Assembly: GCA_963678855.1 (NCBI GenBank)
Contig: OY787448.1
Coordinates: 1,550,001-1,614,000 of the forward strand
DNA length: 64,000 bases
Direction: 5' to 3'
DNA from: F22 sp963678855
GTDB taxonomy: Bacteria > Bacteroidota > Bacteroidia > Bacteroidales > Bacteroidaceae
Shown here: piece by piece, positions 44,652-54,263 of the stretch
Layout: each line of letters opens with the position of its first letter
How positions within the stretch are numbered: position 1 is the first letter of the stretch
Position numbers and translations under genes: made by a program
Notes under the pieces: generated by a model
Seen by the model: only the letters and a program-made list of their open reading frames with translations
Told to the model about the DNA's origin: nothing
Database searches by the model: none

Positions 44652-45212
44652 TCAGATAAAAGGCAAAATCATAGGCATATATTCTGCTAAAGCTTTGCGC
44701 ATATGCTTTAATGATTTACTGAGTTCGTATTCTACACTTTTGACAGAACAGTCCATAGCCATAGATATTTCTCTATAGCTTTCTTCTTTATAGCGGCTTC
44801 GTATAAATATTTCTCGGGTTTTGGGTGGAAGCTGATTGACAGCCTTTTGAATAATATCTTGCATCTCTCTTCCTAAGAGTTCATGAGGGTCGCATGCTTC
44901 CAGAGAAGAAGCGCGGAGCTCTTGCATGCGTTGAGCATGCACGGCTAATCTATCTTCGACATCGTGATGCGTACGTTGGTTGCGCAAATAATTAAGGCAA
45001 CGATTCTTGACTGCGGTCAAAGTATAAGCAGCCGCTTCATCTTCTTGAAGCTGATCTCGTTTTTGCCAAAGCGCCATAAATGCATCCATAACGATATCTT
45101 CCGCTATTGCAGCATCTCCAATATAGGATGTTGCAAAACGAATAAAACGTACACGATACTGCTCGAAGAGTGCCGTGTACTGGTCTAGTGTTAATGGATT
45201 TTTGTCTATCAC
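44652..45212 (-). CDS. ECF RNA polymerase sigma factor
   Basis: A 186-residue extracytoplasmic-function sigma factor. Region 2 is seen in FATSYIGDAAIAEDIVMDAFMALWQ with core-binding and -10-contacting residues, and region 4 in LPPKTREIFIRSRYKEESYREIS followed by the helix-turn-helix VKSVEYELSKSLKHMRKAL. With the adjacent FecR gene and the STN-bearing SusC it makes a complete PUL control module. Confidence 0.92.
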   Translation of the reverse strand: MIDKNPLTLDQYTALFEQYRVRFIRFATSYIGDAAIAEDIVMDAFMALWQKRDQLQEDEAAAYTLTAVKNRCLNYLRNQRTHHDVEDRLAVHAQRMQELRASSLEACDPHELLGREMQDIIQKAVNQLPPKTREIFIRSRYKEESYREISMAMDCSVKSVEYELSKSLKHMRKALAEYMPMILPFI

Positions 45213-45590
45213 TCGGTATCAGATTTGTTGTAAGAGGTATATATAGATCATGTGCAGAGTAGTATTCTGCAAGTTAGGCAAGTGTTATAACAGCGTCGTA
45301 CAAAGATAGTCATAATCAGGTAGAAAAACAAGAAAAGAGTCTGTGCTATCTCCTGTGTTTCACAACACTGTAAAAGAGTCTTTAGACTTGTTATGTGAGG
45401 ACAAGCCATGCACCACGCAGACTTGCCCTCTTCCATAACACTATCTGTATATACCTAAAATTAAATTTAGGAACATGAAGGGAGTTGTCTCACGACAGTC
45501 GCTCCAATGAGGTTTATATAAATTATACTACAAACAATCTTGTGTTTTACATTGATCATGAAAATCTATGTGTTACACTTATGGTTTATT
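45213..45590. other. Intergenic region between the GH92 pair and the sigma gene
   Basis: No credible gene is seen. A 62-codon minus-strand frame at 45248-45436 has no recognisable features. The region holds the presumed sigma-gene promoter and some A/T-rich sequence after the GH92 stop, where no strong terminator hairpin is evident. Confidence 0.4.
45301..45332 (-). promoter_or_regulatory. Probable promoter of the ECF sigma gene
   Basis: On the minus strand, TATCTTTG (45301-45308) is a perfect -7 box, and CTTG (45329-45332) at a 20-nt spacer is a relaxed -33 box. It lies about 90 bases upstream of the start. Confidence 0.5.
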
Positions 45591-47942
45591 TTACTTGGAA
45601 TAAGAATACGGTACATCTTCATCTGCAACTCCTCGCTCCATATTAGGCTGATCAGACATCACAAAATCGATGTTTGGGCCTTTAAGTAATTGCTCATATT
45701 CAAGACAATTCTTGCTATGTGCTTGACCGTTAATCATCATCTTATCCACATATCGTCTGTCGGCGTTGTTATTTGACGCATTGACTTTGATTTTCTTTCC
45801 ATTAGGCAAGTGGATTGTCGCCTGTTTGAATAGTGGCGCCCCAAGTGCATATTGTCCACTACCTGGACATACAGGATACCATCCCAAAGCAGAGAAGATA
45901 TACCAAGCAGAAGTTTGACCGTTGTCCTCATCACCACAATATCCGTTAGCTTGAGCAGTATACAATCGATTCATCACTTCTCTCACCCAGTACTGAGTTT
46001 TCCATGGCTCACCCACGTAATCATACAGGTAAGCAATATGTTGTGCGGGTTGGTTGCCATGAGCATAGTTACCCATATCTGCCACTTGCATTTCAAGAAT
46101 CTCGTGGATACGATTGCCATAATAGCTTGCATCATATACTGGAGGGACAATAAACACGGAATCCAACTTATTAATAAAGGCTTCTTTACCACCCATCAAG
46201 TTGACCAATCCTTGTACATCATGGAATACACTCCATGTGTAGTGCCAACTATTTCCTTCTGTAAAGGCATCTCCCCATTTATATGGACTAAATGGAGTTT
46301 GGAATTCACCATCCTCGTTTCGTCCACGCATCAAGCCTACTCGCTTATCAAACACATTGCGGTAGTTTTGACTACGCTTTTCTAGCTCAGCAATTTCTTC
46401 AGCTGGTCTATTCAACTTTTTAGCCAACTGCAAGATACACCAGTCGTCATATGCATACTCTAGCGTACGAGCCACATTTTCGTTGATACCTACATTGTAA
46501 GGCACATATCCCAACTTGTTGTAATACTCATGTCCTTTTCGACCAGAAGAAGACACTGTAGGGTGTTGATGACGAGTGGCATGTTGCAACACATTATATA
46601 ATGTATCGATATACTGGTCATTTACTCCGCTTAAGATAGCGTCAGCTACTACAGATGCCGAGTTGTTACCCACCATACATCCGCGGTGCCCAGGACTACT
46701 CCACTCAGGAATAAAACCGCTTTCCATACCTGCATGTGCCAAACCTTGCTGGATTTCAGCATTGACATCTGGATAAACTAGATTAAGCAATGGGAACAAT
46801 GCACGGAAAGTATCCCAAAAACCTGTATCTCCATATAGATAACCAGGAAGCACCTCACCCGTATGTGGGCTATAGTGTACTGGTTGACCATCAGCATCTA
46901 TTTCATATAGCTTGCGCGGGAACAAAGTAGCACGATACAAACACGAATAGAATGTACGATACTGATCTAAGTTTCCGCCAGACACTTCGATACGACCTAG
47001 GACATCATCCCAACGCTTTTGCGCTTTTTCACGCACAGCCATAAAGTCGTCTTCGCCCAGCTCCAACAAGTTGCGCTCCGCTTGCTCTAGTGAAATAAAC
47101 GAACTAGCTACACGTGCATGTACTTGTTGATTTTCTTTTGTGTGGAATCGTACAGCTGCCATCACGTGGAAGTCAGCCAATTCCAACACCCCTGTTTTCT
47201 CTACTGCAGCAGGCATGGTGCCATCTTTCTTTTTATCTGCTTGGTTATATAGAGATGCCCCAGTTATAGGCGCATCAAAACGAATCACAAACCAGTTCTT
47301 AAAGTTCTCCGTTACACCACCCACATTGCGTGTCGTGTAACCCACAACCATTTGCTTTTCTGGAAGTACGCGGATATATGACCCACGATCGAAAGCATCA
47401 ATCACCACAGCACTTTCTGTACTTTCAGGATACGTAAAACGCATCATCGCCGCACGCTCTGTAGGAGTAACCTCAGCACGCACATCATGGTCAGCAAAAT
47501 ACACCTTATAATAATATGGGTGACTTTCTTCCGCTAGATGCGAGAAGTGACTCAAACGCTTTTCTTCTTCCACACCAGTAAAGTGCGATACTGGCATCAA
47601 TGAGAATTGACCATAGTCATTAATCCAAGGACTTGGTTGGTGCGTCTGCTTGATACCACGGATGGTGCTCGATGCATACGTATAGGTCCAACCATTCCCA
47701 TTGACACCCGTTTGAGGTGTCCAAAAATTCATCCCCCAAGGCAAGGCAATCGCTGGATATGTATTTCCTGCTGAAAGGCCATGAGTTGATAAGGTACCCA
47801 CCATTGGGTTTACATACTCCGAAAGACGTACTTCCGGTTCATTGTCCACTTGATTGACAGATTGACACGCTGTTAGCGCGATGAGCCCTGTGCACAAGAC
47901 GGCACAGGCCTGCATCGTTCGTTTAAACATCATATAAAACAT
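45591..47942 (-). CDS. GH92 exo-alpha-mannosidase lipoprotein
   Basis: A Ca2+-dependent inverting alpha-mannosidase for trimming mannose from high-mannose N-glycans in the periplasm. A lipobox ends LIALTAC. The family's opening YVNPMVGTLSTHGLSAGNTYPA, acid region FTEGNSWHYTW, HGNQPAQH and base region GDEDNGQTSAWYIFSALGWYPVCPG are all present. Its 783 residues are a full-length GH92. A longer start at 47972 would overlap the upstream gene; I choose ATG 47942 (MFYMMFKRTM), 8 bases after that gene's stop. The HGNQPAQH form differs from the HGNEPSHH of its neighbour, which hints at a different linkage preference. Confidence 0.9.
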   Translation of the reverse strand: MFYMMFKRTMQACAVLCTGLIALTACQSVNQVDNEPEVRLSEYVNPMVGTLSTHGLSAGNTYPAIALPWGMNFWTPQTGVNGNGWTYTYASSTIRGIKQTHQPSPWINDYGQFSLMPVSHFTGVEEEKRLSHFSHLAEESHPYYYKVYFADHDVRAEVTPTERAAMMRFTYPESTESAVVIDAFDRGSYIRVLPEKQMVVGYTTRNVGGVTENFKNWFVIRFDAPITGASLYNQADKKKDGTMPAAVEKTGVLELADFHVMAAVRFHTKENQQVHARVASSFISLEQAERNLLELGEDDFMAVREKAQKRWDDVLGRIEVSGGNLDQYRTFYSCLYRATLFPRKLYEIDADGQPVHYSPHTGEVLPGYLYGDTGFWDTFRALFPLLNLVYPDVNAEIQQGLAHAGMESGFIPEWSSPGHRGCMVGNNSASVVADAILSGVNDQYIDTLYNVLQHATRHQHPTVSSSGRKGHEYYNKLGYVPYNVGINENVARTLEYAYDDWCILQLAKKLNRPAEEIAELEKRSQNYRNVFDKRVGLMRGRNEDGEFQTPFSPYKWGDAFTEGNSWHYTWSVFHDVQGLVNLMGGKEAFINKLDSVFIVPPVYDASYYGNRIHEILEMQVADMGNYAHGNQPAQHIAYLYDYVGEPWKTQYWVREVMNRLYTAQANGYCGDEDNGQTSAWYIFSALGWYPVCPGSGQYALGAPLFKQATIHLPNGKKIKVNASNNNADRRYVDKMMINGQAHSKNCLEYEQLLKGPNIDFVMSDQPNMERGVADEDVPYSYSK

Positions 47943-47950
47943 AGGTATTC

Positions 47951-50197
47951 TTAGTTTTTCATCCAACTGCAAGGAGTATCACTCATCACATATCTCAACT
48001 CACCACCTTGCATGATTTCTCGATAGCTGATACCCATCTTGTTAAATGGCTTGCCATTCAAGTAAATCTCAGAGATATACATATTTTTCTGGCTATTGTT
48101 TTCAGCTACAATATGGAATTGTTTGTTTTCAGGAAGCTGGATAGTCGCTTCGTCTACCATCGGGGTACCGAAGATAAAGTCGCCACCCGCAGGGTCTACT
48201 TGATAAAAGCCCAGAGATGACAGTACATACCAAGAAGACATTTGACCTACATCTTCATTACCCGCCAGCCCTTCTGGAGTATTGAGATACAAAGTCTCCA
48301 TCACTTGACGCAATAGCGGCGCAGCCTTTTCAGGATGACCTAGCATCGTATAGAAGTATATGATATGGTGACTTGGCTCATTACCATGAACATACTGTCC
48401 GATAAGCCCTGTCATATCAGGAGAAGATCCTTCAGCCAAATCTTGTTCCACAGTAAATAGGTGGTCTAGATTCTTCAAAGTCTGCTCTTTGCCGCCCAAT
48501 AGTTTTACTAGGTGATCGAAATCATGAGGCACTAGCCAAGCATATTGATACGCATTACCTTCTGTATAATCATTTTTAAAGTGATTGGCATACAAAGGAT
48601 CAAAAGGAGTACGCCAAGAGCCATCTGCCATACGACCGCGCATAAACTGAGTCGTTGGATCATAGTAGTGCTCATAGCTACGACTACGCTTTGCAAAATA
48701 GTCCGTTTGTTCTTTATCTCCAAGCAATGCAGCAATTTTGGCAACAGCGCCATCTGCAATGGCATATTCCATATTTTCCGCAATGCTTTGGTTGTATAGA
48801 TCACTAGGGATAAAGCCATATTTTTTCAATAAGTCTAACCCATCGTTATCACCCATTTGAGTGTTGACCATAGCTGTCAAAGCCTTTTCTCTATCGATAT
48901 TAGGAAGACCTTTCAAGATAGCATCTGCAATGACGATACAACTAGGCGTACCTTTCATACAGTCTGTTTCCGATCCCCAAAGATGCCATACAGGCAAACG
49001 TCCTTGGTGTTCGTAGATATGCAACATAGAGTTGACCATATCAGGCACACGTTCTGGTTGCATCAACGTATATAGCGGATGTGCGGCACGGTAGGTATCC
49101 CACAGTGAGAAAATTGTATAGTTTTGGAAAGTCTTATCTTGATACACTTGGCCATTAGCTCCACGATAATTTCCATCTACATCGTTAAAGACTACAGGCG
49201 CTACATCAGCGTGATACATAGCTGTGTAGAAATTGGTCATCACGCTAGGATTGCTGCTCTTCACAGAAATCTTACCCAAAGCTTGTTCCCAAGCTTGTGC
49301 AGCCGAAGCACGTACATCTTCAAAGGTACGCTCACCTACTTCAGCTTCCATATTCATCAAAGCATGCTTTGTATCTGTAGGAGAAAGAGCGACACGCGCT
49401 TCCAAAGTATCACCCGCTTGAATATGGAAATCAAAACGCGCAAAGCGCATATTTTCATTAACAGAGTCAATACTCATCTTTTGAGACTGCTTGTCCCAAT
49501 AATGGATACCCACAATAGGTTTAGAGAAAGTAATGGCATAAGCAAGGTACTGCTTCTTTGCCCAACCTTTTGAATGGCGTACCCCAACAACAGTGCGAGG
49601 ACCGACTCGTCTTACAGACACCTCAGTTGGTTCATCCCAGCACGATCCATTTTCTAGATCCAGCACGACACCTTGCATCCCTTTCTCGTGGTCATACACA
49701 TAACGGTGCACCGCGACTCTAGGTGTTGCTGTCAATTCTACTTGTACATGATATCTATCAAGGAAAGTTTTATAGTAACCAGGAGCGTAGTCTTCATTTT
49801 TACGACTAAAGAAAGAAGCCTGTCCACTTAGAGGAGTTTCGCTTGTGCCACGTCCAGGAGTTACTTTACCAGCTACTGGCATCAGCGTCACATCAGACAA
49901 ATCACCAATACCAGTACCACTCAAGTGCGTTTGCGCAAAACCAATCACAGTTGAATCAGATACATGATATCCACTACACCAATCCCATGTCTCAGGAATA
50001 CTAGTCGGTCCAGCTTGTACCATTCCAAAAGGCACATTGGCTCCCATAAACACATGACCATGAGCACCAGTTCCGATAGACTGATCCACATATTGTGCAT
50101 AATTCTCTTGAGTTGTCTCATTTTGGCATGCTACGCAAAAAGATAGAGCGCATAACAAAGAGGCACTTGGTAACAAGGACTTTATTAGGTTTGTCAT
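47951..50197 (-). CDS. GH92 exo-alpha-mannosidase lipoprotein
   Basis: The second GH92 and first gene of its operon. A lipobox ends LSFCVAC. Family motifs: YVDQSIGTGAHGHVFMGAN, YTEGNAYQYAW (general acid Glu), HGNEPSHH (sugar contact) and GNEDVGQMSSWYVLSSLGFYQVDP (catalytic Asp region). The longer frame from 50257 lacks a signal peptide at its start; MTNLIKSLLPSASLLCALSF at 50197 has one and is chosen (749 residues). It probably removes mannose from the released N-glycan in sequence with the downstream GH92. Confidence 0.9.
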   Translation of the reverse strand: MTNLIKSLLPSASLLCALSFCVACQNETTQENYAQYVDQSIGTGAHGHVFMGANVPFGMVQAGPTSIPETWDWCSGYHVSDSTVIGFAQTHLSGTGIGDLSDVTLMPVAGKVTPGRGTSETPLSGQASFFSRKNEDYAPGYYKTFLDRYHVQVELTATPRVAVHRYVYDHEKGMQGVVLDLENGSCWDEPTEVSVRRVGPRTVVGVRHSKGWAKKQYLAYAITFSKPIVGIHYWDKQSQKMSIDSVNENMRFARFDFHIQAGDTLEARVALSPTDTKHALMNMEAEVGERTFEDVRASAAQAWEQALGKISVKSSNPSVMTNFYTAMYHADVAPVVFNDVDGNYRGANGQVYQDKTFQNYTIFSLWDTYRAAHPLYTLMQPERVPDMVNSMLHIYEHQGRLPVWHLWGSETDCMKGTPSCIVIADAILKGLPNIDREKALTAMVNTQMGDNDGLDLLKKYGFIPSDLYNQSIAENMEYAIADGAVAKIAALLGDKEQTDYFAKRSRSYEHYYDPTTQFMRGRMADGSWRTPFDPLYANHFKNDYTEGNAYQYAWLVPHDFDHLVKLLGGKEQTLKNLDHLFTVEQDLAEGSSPDMTGLIGQYVHGNEPSHHIIYFYTMLGHPEKAAPLLRQVMETLYLNTPEGLAGNEDVGQMSSWYVLSSLGFYQVDPAGGDFIFGTPMVDEATIQLPENKQFHIVAENNSQKNMYISEIYLNGKPFNKMGISYREIMQGGELRYVMSDTPCSWMKN

Positions 50198-51071
50198 AAT
50201 ATAAAAGGTTATCATTCTATAGCGACCATCTTTTACGGTGCTACATGGATAAAACACTCAAATGATGCTCCACCCTCATTAAACTTACAAACTTTAACGT
50301 TTTGGGTAAAAATCACAGGAAAACACATCGTATAAAAAGCCTCTGTGTATTTTTCAACTGCCCCAACCTTATCCACATCATGAAAGCATAGTATTAGTCT
50401 TTAATTTGTTCATTTCTGGACAGAGTCCTGTACATGCAACTTGTCAAAATTACCTCTGTGTTAAAAAGAAGCAGAACAGTTAACACAGAATATTCATTCT
50501 AAAAACAGACATTCAATTTTAAATTGAAAAACCGCATGCATATATGTAGATTAAAGTCATAGATATGCGTTTTTATCTCTATCATTCTTTCACACCTCTG
50601 GACGACAAAACTGAAAGGTGAGTTTTTAAACAAAAACACAGACATCTTGTTTACACAAACGCTTCCAAATTAACAGACAGAACATTTTTTTGCTAATATA
50701 TTTAGCGTGAAAACCTGTTATAGACAAAAGTATTACTGAAATAATAATTGCATAAGCAACACACAAAATTGCAGGGCATAATCAAAGAATCGCACTAACT
50801 TAGTGACTTGTAAAACGAAGCTTATAAAAAAAAATGACTGCATTATGAAATAAAATTCTATCATTTTGTAAAGACAAACCCCATCAAAACGCCCAAAAGT
50901 CTATATTCACAATCGATTTAACACCATAAACAGGCGTATATATCACAATTTGGAAGTTTCGTATATCATTTGATTATAAATTCATTTGGAAATATCACCT
51001 CCATTTACTATCTTTGTGTTGAGAGAGAGAAAATATATCGATTTGAAATGTTAAACTAAGAGAGAGTGTTT
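50198..51071. other. Long divergent intergenic region (~870 bp)
   Basis: The region is very A/T-rich and lies between the divergent GH92 operon and the second susC. No coding frame is credible. It holds the promoter at 50985-51016. I see no tRNA or riboswitch; a small RNA cannot be excluded. Confidence 0.45.
50985..51016 (+). promoter_or_regulatory. Promoter of the second susC operon
   Basis: TTTG (50985-50988), a 20-nt spacer and TATCTTTG (51009-51016) match the Bacteroidetes consensus, about 55 bases before the start codon. The short leader is rich in GAGAGA. Confidence 0.8.
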
Positions 51072-54000
51072 ATGAAAAGAAAAATCATGTTCTTGTTGAC
51101 TCTACTATTCGTTGGAATTAGTGTAGTCAACGCACAAGCTCGTAAAGTGACAGGGCACGTTTATTCCGCAGAGGATAAAGAGCCTATCGTCGGAGCAACA
51201 ATCTTGGTTGTAGGTACCACACAAGGTACAATCACTGGTCTTGACGGTGATTTCATATTGGGTAATGTCCCAGCATCGGCTACAACACTTCGAGTATCTT
51301 ACGTCGGAATGAAGCAAAAAGACGTAAAAATTCAACCAAACTTAGAGATTTACTTAGATTCAGATGCTGAGCTTCTTGACGAAGTTGTGGTAACTGCTAT
51401 GGGTCAATCACGCTCAAAGAAAGCCCTAGGTTATGCTGCCACTTCTGTAGGCGGTGAAGAAATTGCAAAATCACAAGTTATCAACCCAATGGATGCCCTT
51501 AAGGGTAAAGTTGCTGGTGTTGATATTTCTGCTGCTCCATCTCCTGGTGGTACTCAGAATGTATTGATTCGTGGTGTATCTTCATTTGGTAGTAACCAAC
51601 CACTATATATTGTGGACGGAGTGCCAATTACCAATGCACAAACTCGTACAGGTGACAACTTGAACTCTGGTTCTGACTTTGGTTCTGGTATCAATGCCCT
51701 TAACCCAGATGACATCAAGGATATGACTGTCCTAAAGGGTGCCGCTGCGACTGCTTTGTATGGTTCTCGTGCTGCCAATGGTGTAATCATGATTACAACG
51801 AAGTCTGGTGAAGACTCAAAGGGAAAGGTGAAAGTAAACTATACTGGATCTATGACACTGTCTAATGTAGGGCGTCTTCCAGAAATGCAAGAGATGTACG
51901 GTCAAGGTTGGAGTGGTGATCACGCACTACCTGAAAATGGTAACTGGGGTCCTGCTTTCGACGGTAAAGAACGTGTATGGGGTAATATTGTAGGTAGCGA
52001 CCAACAAGTGAAGCCTTACTCATTTATCGACGACAACGTACGTGGCTTCTACGATGTGGGTAAATCTTATAAGAACGCTGTTAACTTGAGTGGCGGTACA
52101 GATAAGAGTAACTTCTACTTGTCTCTATCTCACAACACGACTGACGGTGTTTACCCTGATGACGTGGACACTTACGAACGTTACACTGTATCTGCAAAGG
52201 GTGAGACTAAAGGTGAAAAATGGAAGATTGGCGCAAGCGCAAACTTCAGTATTGAAGACACAAAGACAGTACCAACTGGACAAGGTTCTTCTACATTCCG
52301 TTCACTATTGGAAATTGCCAATGATATTTCAATCACAGAATTGAAAGATTATAACAACAAGTTCAACAGTCTAGAAAACTACTTTACACTATATGGTCTA
52401 AACCCATATTATGTATTGGACATGGATGGTGCAAAGCAAAACAAGAATAAGATCTTTGGTAGCTTCAATGCATCTTACGACATCCTAGACAACTTGAAGG
52501 TACAATATAAATTTGGTGGTGACTACGAGTCATCTACAGTTGAATCATGGACTGCTAAGAAAAAAGCTGCTCAAGATTCTTATAACTACGGTACTTCTGG
52601 TATGACAGAAGGTTCATTCTCTGAATCACGTATCGAGCGTACTCAAGTGAACCACGATTTCATGGCATTCTACAATGACAATCTTACAGAAGATATCACA
52701 ATGAATGCAGTAGTAGGTTTGAATATGAACCAACGTACTTACAGCACATTGTCTGGTAGTATCTCTTCTATTGACGTACCTGGTTTCTACAACTTGAGTA
52801 ACAGTTTGTCTCCTTCTACATCTAGTCACTATAAGAGCATTCGCCGTCTTGTAGGTTTGTATGGTAACATTGACTTTAGCTACAAGAACTATGCTTACTT
52901 GACAGTAACAGCTCGTAACGACTGGTCTTCTACACTTCCAGTATCGGACAATTCATTCTTCTATCCAGGTGTAACTGGTTCGTTCTTGATTACAGATTTC
53001 TTAAGTCAACGTGATATCGACACAGGTATCCTTAGCTATGCAAAGGTACGTGCTGCTTATGGTATGACAGGTAATGATGCTGCCATGTACTACGTATATG
53101 ACCGTTTCGTAAGTGGTTCATCTAACAACCCTGGCTACCCAGATGTCGATGACTTGACATTCCCATTGGGTGGTGTTAATGCATACTCTGTATCTAACCA
53201 ATTTGGTAGTAAAGACCTAGAAGCTGAGTTGACAAAAGAGTTCGAATTTGGTCTTGAGGCTAAGTTCTTCAACCACCGATTAGGTTTTGACGTATCTTAC
53301 TACAACCGTTTGACAGAAGGTCTTTTGAGTACTCTTCCTATGGACCCATCTACAGGTTATACGTATAAGATGGCCAACCTTGGTGATGTACGCAATAAGG
53401 GTATTGAGCTTGTAATCGATGCTACTCCTATTAAGACTAAGGATTTCCAATGGGATATCTCTTGGAACTTCTCTAAGAACTGGAATGAGGTGGAAAGTCT
53501 TGACGTAGACGAAGTATCTCTAGCAGGTTTTGGTGGTATGGGTATCTATGCCGTTGAAGGCAAAGCTATGGGTCAGTTTAAGACAACGCCTATTAAGACT
53601 TGGACAGACAGCCAAGGTGTAGACCACATCGTAGTAAACGGTGACGGTATGCCACTTGAAGCAGGTAACGACGAATTCGTAGGTAAAGACGTAAACGAGA
53701 AGTACCGTATGGGACTGAACACAACTCTTCGTTATAAAGACTTTAGTCTTGCTGCTAGCTTCGACTACCGTTATGGCGGTTATATGTATAGCTACACAAT
53801 GGATTACTTGTCTTGGACAGGTGGTGGTCCTGAAACAATGGACAATAACCGTCTAACATTCTTGGTACCAGGTTCTGTATATGAAGTTGAGCCAGGTGTA
53901 TTCGTAGAAAATACTACTCCTGTAGACCCTACAGCCTACCACACTTATTATGGCACAAACGGTATGGCAGGTGCTGAAGCAGCCCTAATTGACCGTTCTT

Positions 54001-54245
54001 ATCTGAAGCTACGTCAGATTTCCCTATCTTGGGATGTACCATCACTGTGGTGTAAGAAACTAAAAGTAAACAATATCCGTCTTTCTGCATCTGCAAACAA
54101 CATCTTGTTGTGGACTCCAGAAGACAACTTGTATATCGACCCTGAAACAACTACCTTTGGTAATGATATCGATGCGAAGTTTGGTGAATTTGGTGCTGGA
54201 CCAACTAATGAGTCTTACACTTTCGGTTTGAGTTTCGGATTTTAA
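51072..54245 (+). CDS. SusC-like TonB-dependent transporter
   Basis: An outer-membrane importer. A signal peptide ends SVVNAQ. The protein starts directly with the carboxypeptidase-like domain (GHVYSAEDKEPIVGATILVV), with no STN domain, so it is not coupled to FecR. The TonB-box region EVVVTAMGQ, plug (ALYGSRAANGVIMITTKSGE) and barrel ending TFGLSFGF follow. A GTG two codons upstream (51066) could extend it; ATG 51072 precedes the signal peptide directly and gives 1057 residues. It is first of four genes: susC, susD and two lipoproteins. Confidence 0.93.
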   Translation: MKRKIMFLLTLLFVGISVVNAQARKVTGHVYSAEDKEPIVGATILVVGTTQGTITGLDGDFILGNVPASATTLRVSYVGMKQKDVKIQPNLEIYLDSDAELLDEVVVTAMGQSRSKKALGYAATSVGGEEIAKSQVINPMDALKGKVAGVDISAAPSPGGTQNVLIRGVSSFGSNQPLYIVDGVPITNAQTRTGDNLNSGSDFGSGINALNPDDIKDMTVLKGAAATALYGSRAANGVIMITTKSGEDSKGKVKVNYTGSMTLSNVGRLPEMQEMYGQGWSGDHALPENGNWGPAFDGKERVWGNIVGSDQQVKPYSFIDDNVRGFYDVGKSYKNAVNLSGGTDKSNFYLSLSHNTTDGVYPDDVDTYERYTVSAKGETKGEKWKIGASANFSIEDTKTVPTGQGSSTFRSLLEIANDISITELKDYNNKFNSLENYFTLYGLNPYYVLDMDGAKQNKNKIFGSFNASYDILDNLKVQYKFGGDYESSTVESWTAKKKAAQDSYNYGTSGMTEGSFSESRIERTQVNHDFMAFYNDNLTEDITMNAVVGLNMNQRTYSTLSGSISSIDVPGFYNLSNSLSPSTSSHYKSIRRLVGLYGNIDFSYKNYAYLTVTARNDWSSTLPVSDNSFFYPGVTGSFLITDFLSQRDIDTGILSYAKVRAAYGMTGNDAAMYYVYDRFVSGSSNNPGYPDVDDLTFPLGGVNAYSVSNQFGSKDLEAELTKEFEFGLEAKFFNHRLGFDVSYYNRLTEGLLSTLPMDPSTGYTYKMANLGDVRNKGIELVIDATPIKTKDFQWDISWNFSKNWNEVESLDVDEVSLAGFGGMGIYAVEGKAMGQFKTTPIKTWTDSQGVDHIVVNGDGMPLEAGNDEFVGKDVNEKYRMGLNTTLRYKDFSLAASFDYRYGGYMYSYTMDYLSWTGGGPETMDNNRLTFLVPGSVYEVEPGVFVENTTPVDPTAYHTYYGTNGMAGAEAALIDRSYLKLRQISLSWDVPSLWCKKLKVNNIRLSASANNILLWTPEDNLYIDPETTTFGNDIDAKFGEFGAGPTNESYTFGLSFGF

Positions 54246-54263
54246 ACATAGAAGAATATAGTT

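Noticed and set aside
45248..45436. 62-codon minus-strand frame between the GH92 and sigma genes
   Set aside because: It contains the presumed sigma promoter region, has no family resemblance and no signal peptide or other feature.
51066..51071. GTG start two codons upstream for the second susC
   Set aside because: The ATG at 51072 is directly followed by a normal signal peptide and needs no unusual start.
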